Part shown: one piece after another, positions 1 through 9,313 of the stretch
Layout of the letters: each line of letters opens with the position of its first letter
Position numbering within the stretch: position 1 is the first letter of the stretch
Source: Bursaphelenchus xylophilus
Taxonomy: Eukaryota; Nematoda; Chromadorea; Rhabditida; Aphelenchoididae
DNA: 64,000 nt
Assembly: GCA_904066235.2 (NCBI GenBank)
Contig: CAJFCV020000001.1
Span: 5,952,001-6,016,000, forward strand
Reading direction: 5' to 3'
Notes under the pieces: generated by a model
The model's database searches: none
What the model saw: only the letters and a program-made list of their open reading frames with translations
Told to the model about the DNA's origin: nothing
Program-made: the position numbers and the translations under genes

Positions 1-2943
1 GGATCGGTGACCACATAATCACAAGAAGGATCGGCATGATCGATGAAATCCTTTACAAATTGGTTGATCTCGGAATGAATCTTGGCAGTATTCTCGACCT
101 TGGTAGTAGTTTTGTCACCTCCCACCATTCTGACTTGAGGTCCTTGAGTAGTTGTCTTTAAAGCTCCAGTTAATTCATCCAGTCTCTCTCGAAAGGCTCT
201 TGGTAGACAAGCGATGAAGGTTTGCAGCTCGGAATTACTTTCTAGCCCACGAAGTCCACATAAGTTTTCCTAAAATTATAATATTAATATTATTATGTAG
301 TAGTAGTAGTGGTTACCTTTTCTCGCTGTAAGAATGTGTTCATTTCCAACATATCTGTGTCAGCCAGACCATGGACTGAGCGCCCATGAATGTAGTAAGC
401 CCTGAGGGGATGACTTAACGCCAGTACACTTATATTGGCAACTGAGCAGAGATCCATAAAGTTCCTAAAGGGATCTGTGATCTTCTCTATGATCAGCACA
501 TTGATTATCCACTGGCTCATACTGATCATCAGATAGGCAGTCAGGTTCACAGCAAGCCTGCTGATTCGACTTTCTGCATAAACTGGATCTCCTAAGATTG
601 AAATTATTATTTTATTGTAGAGTTTATTATTACCTCGATGAAATCCGGGCTGGACAATCGCCCAGTCACCGAAACGGAACCATTCTAATATGAATAACAG
701 AGCAATCATCTGCAGAGATATGCTTGTCTTCCGGTAGTACTGTAGTTCGTTCCATTCGTTGGCTATTAGATAAGTTCTCCTGGAAATTAAAGATTACTTT
801 ACATAATATTCCCTTACCAAATGACCACTGGTGGTGCTTTCTTAGTCTTTTGACCGAGCAGTTCATTTTGTGTCATTTCCATCATTGTGGTTTCTCTACT
901 TCTGTCGAGAGAATGGCGTGGTCGTTCCCAATCGACAAAGAAGGTCTCCGTGAATATGAGTCTCATGTACGTGTGGACTAAAGCGATTGCTTTGAGACCA
1001 CAAGCACAGCAGATGTAGATTACCAAAGACCATTCTTGATCATAAGTTAAGGTCACGTAAACCATCTCTTTTTGTAGTTTGTATGCAAACGTTAGCCATA
1101 CAGCTGTGCATCCAGCAATCAATAGGAATATATTCCCAAGATTCTCCGCCACATATAACACGAATTTTATGATGGTCGAGGCATCTACGAGGAGCTTCCC
1201 TGCTCTTCGGCCCCAGCTGGAAAAGGTGACAAAGTGTTGCATAATCTACCTGTAAGCCCTGACAGCTCCCCATAAGACGCAAGTACAACTTAAAGTAGCC
1301 ATGATGACTTCGATTGTTTTGTCGTGGACAAAACTGTCGATGACATAAACGGTTTGGAATAGGAAGTTGGCATGCTCATCGTGAGTGCGTTCGATAACTT
1401 CGTTATTCAAGGAACTCTTGTTGTCAATTGTCCAGTAATATTGGTTGTGTCGGATTCTCATATGAGGAGGAAATATTCTTCCATCTCGAGACAACTAAAG
1501 CCACAAATTATTAAACTTCTTCTTTGCTTACTTGTACATGTATATGCAGAGATATGTGGACGGGCACTCTGACTAGGACGTTAAACGAGTCGGGTTCTAT
1601 TTGCTCATCCATGATGTAGAATCTTCGTGTCAGGATCCATCTGTTATCTTGTCTGGCGTCTCCTCGATTCACAAATCGCCCTCCAGAACGGATGTTTTCG
1701 TTAAGAATGGGGACGTTGTATATCTAGAGAGTATTATATAATAAAGCCGTCTTACCTTAACCACCCCATTTTTGTCGGTATATCGGAGATATAATTCGTG
1801 GAAAAGAAGATCTCGTATGTTAACATTGTATGTGACCTCAAATTTTTTGATGACTTCTTCAAGATTAATCCTGCATTCTTCTTTTTCCATTCTCCCGAAC
1901 TTGAAGGCCCCCTCTTTTCTATCGGTATCAAATGGACAATATTGTAATAGCCCTTCTGCCACCGGTCTAAACCCAATAAAAGTCCCATTGAAAGTATAGG
2001 TAGCTAATTGGAAGTCCAGAAATGAATTTCTACCTCCAGAGACGAAGTTAAAATGTGCATCAATAGCAGATTCTCGGAACAATTCTATGCTGGCTTCACT
2101 GTTGAGATAGAATAGAGAGGGAATGTCGGTGCTGGAGGGATTTGTCCGGTAGATAGATTCGTATAAAGTGCAAGCAGTTGTCGTATCTCGGTTGTAGTTC
2201 TGCAAAACACAAAGATTGGCCAAGGTTTGACACGATTCTTGGTTCTTTGATTTACATCCAAGCTCTGCGGCATCGCTGAATCTTCGAACATGACCAGAAT
2301 GGAATGTTTGCCCGGTCTCTACTTCAATTCCAGCATGAATTGGAGGTCTCGCGGTCTCGGAACATTTCGAATTCACCTGAATTTGCATTTATTTTGCAGT
2401 TGCTCTTACTTCGGGGCAATAGCATTCGAATCCTACGCATTTCTCGCATACTAGTTGATCTCTATCGGGCTTAGTGTTCAGTGGGCATCTAGAACATTCG
2501 ATTCTTGTTTCCAATGTCAAATTATTCCCAACATATCTGATAGTTTTTATTGAATCTCTATCACAAGTGCATTTTCCATTCTCTGCTGCTTTTTGTCTTC
2601 CATTTCCATCGAAGCATTTGATGCAACTCTTTCCATCCTCACTTACTGCTTCCCCTAAACAAAAAGATCTGAAAATACTGAGACCGTTACCTTGGCCACA
2701 CGGTCGGCATTGCTTTTCTGGCGTTGTAATATTTGTCACATCCTCATATTGCCCCAGTGGACATAAACATGTTGATTTGTCTGTATTGGGACGAAGATTT
2801 TCCGCGCATTGCTGACAACTTTGGATCACTGGGTTATAAAACTCGGAGGAGTTACAATTATCAGGCTCCTCCCAGATGAACTGATTGTATAAATATTGAG
2901 AATTACAAGTACTAAATAGAACAAATGGTAATAATATGAGCAT
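1..2943 (-). CDS. mks-3: Meckelin (TMEM67/MKS3), 3' end cut by the window edge
   Basis: Meckelin is a multi-pass receptor-like protein of the ciliary transition zone. The start chosen is the ATG at 2941-2943, which opens a signal peptide (MLILLPFVLF, then CNSQ). A Cys-rich ectodomain follows, with many CxxC pairs (about residues 25-180). The next exon carries the family string SCQTLANLCVLQNY. Exons below 1500 encode hydrophobic membrane segments, and 293-480 carries DPFRNFMDLCSVANISV and the family hallmark YYIHGRSVHGLADTDM. The frame continues to position 1 without a stop, so the C-terminus is missing. Introns are tiny: 2377-2409 is 33 nt, and a 36-nt in-frame intron probably lies near 2656-2691. 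The family assignment is firm from these motifs; the function is taken from the family. Confidence 0.93.
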
Positions 2944-3118
2944 TTTTGACAAGAGGCATCGAAATAGCCAACTGGGTGACCAGAAGAAATTGCTGACCAG
3001 GAGAGTATGGTTGTCATGGAAATGAACGAGACTTATTCGGGAATTGTTTTGAGGTTACGGTAGTTAAACCCCTTATAAATTGTCTTTACGTTTGGACGAA
3101 ATAAACTGTCCATACTTA

Positions 3119-3397
3119 TATAACCAAGGTGATTTATATCTGGCGGCAAGGTCGGTATGCCGATGAATTTTTACGCCTACTTAACAAAAATATTTTTTTC
3201 TGGAGCTGACATTCGCTATTTTCAACCGACCAAATTTCAAAAAAAATCTTGAATTGACCTTTCTATGCCTTCCCAGAGTCTTGAAGAATTATTTTCGGCC
3301 GAAACCGCTGAGATTTAGCAACTTTTTTTTGCCAAGTAGGCGTAAAAAATCATCGGCATACCGACCTTGCCGCCAGATATAAATCACCTTGGTTATA
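3119..3397. repeat. Palindromic MITE-like element between meckelin and GCDH remnant
   Basis: The segments 3119-3180 and 3336-3397 are inverted copies of each other over about 60 bp with one or two differences. The outer 46 bp appear perfect. About 155 bp of AT-rich spacer lies between the arms and has no open frame. Both outer ends sit in TATA-like sequence, compatible with a TA target site. It starts about 175 bp upstream of the meckelin ATG and ends 15 bp before the first surviving GCDH exon. This looks like a non-autonomous DNA transposon; the family was not identified. Confidence 0.8.
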
Positions 3398-3412
3398 TTA
3401 ATTTTTTTTCAG

Positions 3413-3997
3413 AAATCAGTTTGATCGACCTTTGGCTTCTACTCAGCTTGTTCAATTAAAATTGGCTGACATGCTGACTGAAATTACAATTGGCCTCCAA
3501 GCATGCCTCAGGGTCTCCAGATTGAAGGATGAAGGAAGGTATGGTCTTATAATCTTGGCATAGTCTGAAATCAAAGTCACGTCATTACATATTTTTCAAA
3601 AGAGTTGTGTAATTCAATATTCAATCGATATGGACACAAAAATGACGAAGACATCAAAACACCGAGAATTTAATAGTACAAAAATATTATAATTTGGCTG
3701 CACGTGAACATTTTCGCGGATTTTTGTGTGTGTGTGTGTGATATCTTGTATTGCATAACTTTAATTTGTAGGGTTGCGTCAGAACAAATCTCGCTAATCA
3801 AGAGAAATTCTTGCGGAAAATCCCTGGAGATCGCCAGAAAAGCTCGTGATATTCTCGGAGGCAATGGAATAGTAGATGAATTTAACGTGATGAGACATCT
3901 GGTCAATCTGGAAACTGTGAACACATACGAGGGAACCCATGATATCCATGCCCTTGTCCTGGGACGCGCAATCACCGGATTACAAGCGTTTAAATAA
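3413..3997 (+). pseudogene. Glutaryl-CoA dehydrogenase, 3' two exons only (remnant)
   Basis: Two exons (3413-3538 and 3771-3997) join in frame and encode the C-terminal helical domain of glutaryl-CoA dehydrogenase, the mitochondrial FAD enzyme of lysine and tryptophan breakdown. Diagnostic stretches are [39 protein letters not shown] and the tail [18 protein letters not shown]. The second contains the region that contacts FAD; the third carries the Glu-Gly-Thr-His motif. Everything N-terminal, about 290 residues of a roughly 400-residue family, is absent. The 5' side is a palindromic element followed by the opposite-strand meckelin start, leaving no room for the missing exons. The surviving exons keep splice sites and frame, so this is either a recently broken gene, a duplicated 3' end, or an assembly misjoin. 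The fold assignment is very secure; calling it non-functional is inference. Confidence 0.8.
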
Positions 3998-4100
3998 ACA
4001 TGCTAGCATCTAACATCTGACTTATTTTGTTTGAGTAAATAGATTCTTTTTTTATGTTCTCATCATTCTCCCCTCTTTGATTGAAATTATCGGTGGAGGA

Positions 4101-4667
4101 ATGGCTGGGGTTTATCATAGTTTGACCCAAGTTTTTGTCGATAACTTTCGTCAAATGGACAAAAAGATATTGGAATTGGATGATGGGGGGAAGATTACGC
4201 TCCACATGAACTTCCAGGAACACAAGGGACTCTTGGTTGTCGAGTATTGTGGGAATGTATCGTTCAAAAAATTCGAATGGACGTCGGAGCCTGTGCAGAA
4301 GTAATTTTTATATATTTTCTTCTTCTATGTTATAATACGTATATACTGTATTAATTTTCTTAGAAGTCAGCCCAAGCTGGGCTTCCTGTCGGACGAGAAG
4401 ATTGGTCCATACTTTGATCCTTACAAATCTCCCAGTTCATCTTCCACAAAATCACCGGTCAAGCCCTCCAGAGGTCTTCAAACCAAGTCAAAAAAGAGCT
4501 CCTATCAATGTCTGGCGGACCTGGACGACGTCATTATCTTTCCGGTTGATGAACCGCGTGTTCCTCCAAGAACTCCAATCAAAAAACAGTCGACGAACAA
4601 GAAAGGAAAGAAGTCTAGGAAGGAATCCCAGTATCAGAATCTGAGAGAATTGGCCCAGAACAAGTGA
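4101..4667 (+). CDS. Unrecognised small basic protein, 167 aa
   Basis: Two exons, 4101-4300 and 4364-4667, join in phase across a 63-nt intron to give 167 residues. I do not recognise the family. The first 70 residues look folded, with alternating hydrophobic positions (KITLHMNFQEHKGLLVVEY). The rest is Ser/Pro/Lys-rich and probably disordered, with Lys clusters (KKQSTNKKGKKSRK) that could bind nucleic acid or act as a nuclear signal. The first in-frame ATG was chosen as start; the frame is open upstream to about 4077, so an upstream exon is possible. It lies about 100 bp after the GCDH remnant on the same strand, a spacing typical of nematode operons. No signal peptide or membrane segment is visible. 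Confidence 0.6.
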
Positions 4668-4978
4668 CCAGAAGTCAGAATACTGCTTAAAATACGTTCC
4701 GCAATAAACTGGCTTCGATTTGGCTGCCAGAACCGTTTCACTTCAGTTTTTGTAGTAATTCAGTCATCTGAACTTGAAGATATAAAAGGAATTGAAAGTA
4801 TCCAGAAGTATTGTTTTTGCAGCTTTCACTCCGGATAGAGACGTCAGACGATCTATATTTCCAGTCTCTATTCCCGTACAATATGCTTGCAATTTGTTTG
4901 AATAAATGTTTAGTGTCAACATGAACAGAAATCTAAGGTATTTAAACTGCTGGATACGATGGATGTGATCTCTCCGGC

Positions 4979-5244
4979 ATGCGGTTGTTTTGGTGGGGGC
5001 TCTTCTTCATCTTGGTCGTGGTATCTGATGCCATGACCAGTGATTTCCAGAGTGCCTGGTGTTGCGCGGACACCAATAATAAGTGCGGTGATCATGCCAA
5101 GGTTTGTGCTGTCTCGGTAAGTGCAATCTGATGTGAATTATTTTTTAATCATACTGTATTTTGTATTCGATTATATTACTGTAGAGCTATCGAACAATGG
5201 TTTCCGAGGAGTGCGCTTTAACATGTGGATTCTGTAGACCCTAA
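4979..5244 (+). CDS. Small secreted single-ShKT-domain protein, 65 aa
   Basis: Two exons (4979-5116, 5185-5244) join in phase 0 and give 65 residues. The N-terminus is a signal peptide (MRLFWWGLFFILVVVSDA). The mature part is one ShKT module with the standard six-cysteine pattern ending in ECALTCGFC, plus one extra Cys directly before the first. ShKT modules are very abundant in secreted nematode proteins and in peptidase or oxidase tails. Alone, the module gives no specific activity, and I infer none. The next gene downstream also begins with a ShKT module, so the two may be related tandem genes. Confidence 0.72.
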
Positions 5245-5498
5245 AGCCGCCAAACTTTCTGTAAATCTCTCCAAATAATAAAATAACTGAGTGGATTATG
5301 ATAATAAAAATAAACAAGTCAACTTTTTGTCGCTGAGATGGATGAAAGTGAAAGGAATGATGGATCCTCTTCGTCGAGGATTCCCGTCAATGAATTACTC
5401 AAGCAATTCGTGGTTTCACTTATCTTTTTATTGTTTTAACTATTGATCCCCTCACTTCTGTTACGCAATCTGTGCAGGATTTGTAATCTTTTCTTGTA

Positions 5499-6437
5499 AT
5501 GACCGTACTTTCGAGAACTATGGGTAAGGTTGAGAGTTAAGAGAATTGCCAGAGATCACTTAAGTTTTGTTTTTGATTATTCTCCTCACGTTTCCATTCA
5601 ATGTGTGGCCAAAAATCGAGAAATGTTTGGATAAGGACATGAATTGTTACACTTGGGTGGCAGAAAGTCCGGAGAGATGTCAGATCGATGAATTGATCAT
5701 GAAAGATTGCAAAAAGGCTTGTGGAAATTGTTCGGAGACGTATGAAGTGGAAGAGAGTACGTACAGTATTCCAAATTATACTAACCTTGCAGAATATGAC
5801 ATCAAAAATTTGGCCCCTTCCCTCCACAAAATCGCCTTTCTTGTGGGGATCTGGAGATCAGAGTTTGGTGGGAAGGCCGATTTCCCCACTATTCCCAGGT
5901 TCACTTATGGAGAACAACTCGATATTTCCATCGCTAAGTCAACAAGAACTCCTGTTCTCAATTATACGTATGTTTTGTGACAAATTTTGTTTTATTTAAT
6001 GTTTTAAACAATTATTGAATTTTGTTTAGAGCCTTTGCGTGGGATAATGGAGATCTGACCGAGCTGCACAGTGAGAATGGATACATCACTGGGCATCCAA
6101 ACAACTCTATCGTCGCCATGACCACCGTCATGAGCAATGGTAAGGTAAACACTCATCTACTTTTGTTTCACAGGATTTGCAACCGTTGAACAAGGAAATG
6201 AGACTGATCATTCCGTCAGATTCCGCCTTCGAAACATTGGAAGAATCAATTTCTCCAGGGATTTGCCAGTTCGAAGAGTAAGATACTTGAATTTATATAT
6301 CATACAACTTATTGTAGATGGTAAGGGATTGGATCCTACTTAATGAGACACACATGGAAGCTCGACTTCTAATGGCTACCTCTACTCATCCCATGTTGTT
6401 GCATACACAAATCATCTACAAGAAATTATATCCATGA
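5499..6437 (+). CDS. Secreted ShKT plus nitrobindin-like (THAP4 C-terminal-type) protein
   Basis: The predicted protein is about 245 residues. A short first exon (5499-5523, ATG ACC GTA) joins across a 41-nt intron to a hydrophobic stretch (LFLIILLTFPFNVW), giving a signal peptide. A ShKT module follows, with Cys spacing ending CKKACGNC. The rest matches the nitrobindin/THAP4 beta-barrel family: LVGIWRSEFGG, then FPTIPRFTYGEQL, and a C-terminal MATSTHPMLLHTQIIYKK. In that family the C-terminal His, here in LLHTQ, is the proximal haem ligand. The last exon ends with TGA at 6435-6437. Nitrobindins bind ferric haem and can react with NO or peroxynitrite in vitro; a secreted haem-binding role here is inference. 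The first exon is the least certain part, because its acceptor (TTAAG) is weak. Confidence 0.75.
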
Positions 6438-6541
6438 ATCAGGTCTTGATGGGAATAATATAAAGCTTTAATAATTTGGGGGCAATTGTAGAGAACAAGT
6501 ATGACCGGCAATAAACATTCATAGTAATCAGGCAGAACAAA

Positions 6542-7031
6542 GCACTGCCAGGGGTGAACAGTGGGCCGGCCCGGTCGAAATAAGGCAGGCCTGGGTCCCA
6601 GCCGGGGCGTTTTCAGGCCCGGCATCGTGAAATCCTGAGCCCAAGTAAAATTTTATTATTTTACAACACGGCTTTAGCGGAAGTGGCAGTCGTAACACCT
6701 CGAAATTGCGTAAACACTAGTTCGATATAGTTACGATAATATTAACGGTATTCATCGCAGTCTATGTTAAACTCGCGTTTGAAAGCTTCGTATATCAGAT
6801 TTTCAATCTACGCCAATTCGACGTCAAGTTGACGCCAAGATTGGAAAAATCCATCAAATTAGCAGCAGTATGATAAACAAACTTCGTGGCTTTTCGTTTC
6901 TTCACTGAAGAATTCTGACGCGAAGCTAAAAGATCACTTTTAACTTACGGGGGAACAATGTGCCGGGCCTGTCCTTTGTAGAACTGGGCCGAAATCAGAA
7001 AAAGAACTTCGCTGACCACCCCTGGCAGTGC
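6542..7031. repeat. MITE with 15-bp terminal inverted repeats
   Basis: GCACTGCCAGGGGTG at 6542-6556 is exactly inverted at 7017-7031. The 490-bp interior is non-coding. Short GC-rich blocks just inside each end (GGCCGGCCCGG near 6565 and GCCGGGCC near 6962) weakly extend the symmetry. I could not find a matching target-site duplication in the flanks. It sits between the nitrobindin-like gene and the CID gene. The superfamily is undetermined; the ends are vaguely hAT-like but no 8-bp duplication was seen. Confidence 0.7.
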
Positions 7032-7211
7032 GAGGTTGTCAGCTTTACTGTAGCTTTCGCGCATTATTTTTTCGGGTCAAGTTTTCATTCGTGTCAACTC
7101 TTTTTCTCTTTCTCTCTTCGTATAAAATGGCTGAAACAAGGACTTTCGATTGTTCCTTTTATTTTTCCATAGATATTTTAAAGTTTAACCCACGCTTGAA
7201 GCCTGTTTCCA

Positions 7212-8975
7212 ATGGTTCTGGACGAGGCTGCCGTATGCGACCGTTTCCAGAAAGTGAATTCGTCGACCGACTGTGTTCAGACGACTTCATCTTGGATTTT
7301 GAGTCACAAAGACGAGATCGACGTGATCACTCGTTCTTGGATGAAAGTATATCAAGGGGGTGAGTTTGATGTTTCCTTTATTACTCTTAAATTTAGGCTC
7401 CGAGTCTGTTCGTGTTGCCTTGGTGTACATTGTCAGTGACGTAGTACATAACGCAAAGAGGGAACGCGACAAGACTATTTCTGTCGCCTTTCATCCACAT
7501 TTTGTTAATGCGATTGTTTTGGCTTCGGACACGGTGAAGAGACCCATTAAAAGATGTCTGGAGGTCTTCAGGGAGAGACATATTTACCCAAAACATATAA
7601 TCGATGAGATGCAAAGTGCTTTAGGTAATTTTTCCAAACCAAAATATTGTCTTCTTTAGATGGGACTGCTGATGTAAGAGCACACGAAGACGACGATGGA
7701 GACTTTGAGGTTGAACCGTTCCTCAAGACATTGCAGAATTATGTGGAATCTAGCAATGCCATCGATAAGGCCAAGGTGATCCTGAACAACATTGACTTTG
7801 AGCTGGACGAGAACACCGTGGACATGTCTGGTAAATGCCGGCTATATATACCTGGTTTTTATTTCTCAAACGTCCATTTTTCCTGTAATTTTAGATTCCG
7901 ATGCATTAAGTCAGATGGAACTTGAAGTGGATTTGATGATACAGAAATTACAGACATTTCTGCAACGAATTGAAGGGATAAGTATGAAAAGCGCCAAAGT
8001 TAGTCATACAATCATAAAATCGAAGGCATTCTTTCACACCCAATTGAAAGATGTTGCCATGGTACATGATGTAAGTAATTCAAAAATTAAATCATCGCGA
8101 TTTAGGCTTATGATAGATATGCCAAGGGAATTTCTGAGCGGATTGACCAGTTGGAACCGATTATACGAAGCGGGGTGTTGCCTGGACAAACCCCACCTCG
8201 AGATGCACCATCTCCAATACCTGGAGAAGATCCGTTCAACGAAAATGGGTCTGATGATATGGAAATGGATGAAGAAGATATGCCTGGTAATTCATTTTGA
8301 AACTTTTTAATGACGGTTATGCCGGGACTTGTCTAGTGGGTTTTTGACCCGTTGATTTTAGGTAGATCGTCGTTAAATCCGCTGATTCCTCCTCAAAATT
8401 ATGTCCCCGAAATTAATCCAACTGATGGAAGAATAAAGTTGACAACGCCTGTCCCCGGGAAGACTGCTGATCCGAGGCAAAGCAGATTCCAGCCTCCTCC
8501 GATCCCGCCGTACCCACCTGGATTCTCAGATTTGATGCCTAAATTTACTCCAAACATACCTCCGCCCATGATTTCGCCCATGTCATTCCCTCCACCACAC
8601 TTTGATTCGCAGATTCCACCACCACCGGGTGTTGTTGTAAGTGAAGACTTCAATTGTTAATTTACCGTACTTTAAAGTCCTTAATCATTTTATTTCTTCC
8701 AGGACATTCCACCATCCACTTCTATTGGACCTCCTGGAGAAGACTTGGATCTCAGAAAAGAGGGAAATGGATACTCGAATGGAAATCAGAGCTTTACTTC
8801 ATTCCCACCTCCATCAGGTTCGTTTGTACCAGCCCCCGAGCCGAACAATCGATTCAATAATAACTACTCCAACTACGAGAATAAACGAAGAAATGGAAAT
8901 TATTATGACAGAAATGATTTTGGAGGGCCTCGCCGGAAGAATTTCAGAAGAGGGAGCTACCATAATGGTCATTAG
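7212..8975 (+). CDS. CID-domain protein of the RPRD1/RPRD2 type
   Basis: Seven exons encode about 480 residues. The N-terminal 135 residues form a CTD-interaction domain (TSSWILSHKDEI, then VALVYIVSDVVHNAKRE and CLEVFRERHIYP). Such domains bind the phosphorylated heptad tail of RNA polymerase II. A charged helical region of about 150 residues follows, matching the coiled-coil of RPRD proteins. The tail from about residue 300 is Pro/Met/Gly-rich (PPMISPMSFPPPHF) and ends in Asn/Arg/Gly-rich sequence (FGGPRRKNFRRG) suggestive of RNA contact. RPRD1 proteins lack such a tail and RPRD2 has a longer one, so exact orthology is open. Donor and acceptor sites are standard, with introns of 35-75 nt. 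Confidence 0.88.
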
Positions 8976-9313
8976 TGGAATCTTTTGAATATGAAGACTC
9001 GATCTGGATGTGTTTTACATTTGTCAATGTTTTCTAACAGTCTTTAAATGATGTCTGTTCTCTCAGATATTCAGTGGAGTGATGTCCAGGTGTATCATCA
9101 TCTCCCACAATTTATACCCTCATAACTTATTAGAGTTGTTTTTCTATCTTAATGATGTTGTAATAAGCATTTTAAACGCTTTACGGGTCGTTAATATTTT
9201 ATTTGGATGAACTTTCATCGCCAATAACGTACGTGAGACAATCGTTAAGTCGATGGTTATCTGATTCTGCTATTGTTTGGATGTTCTTATGAGTTTATTA
9301 TACTTTAGACAAG
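8976..9313. other. Intergenic gap between CID gene and TIM23
   Basis: No open frame or repeat is visible. It should hold the CID gene 3' UTR and the TIM23 5' region. TACTTTAG at 9301-9308 lies six bases before the TIM23 ATG and resembles a splice acceptor, so it could be a trans-splice site. Confidence 0.5.

Noticed and set aside
6542..7031. hAT transposon assignment
   Set aside because: The termini are suggestive, but no 8-bp target duplication could be found in the flanks, so it is left unclassified.
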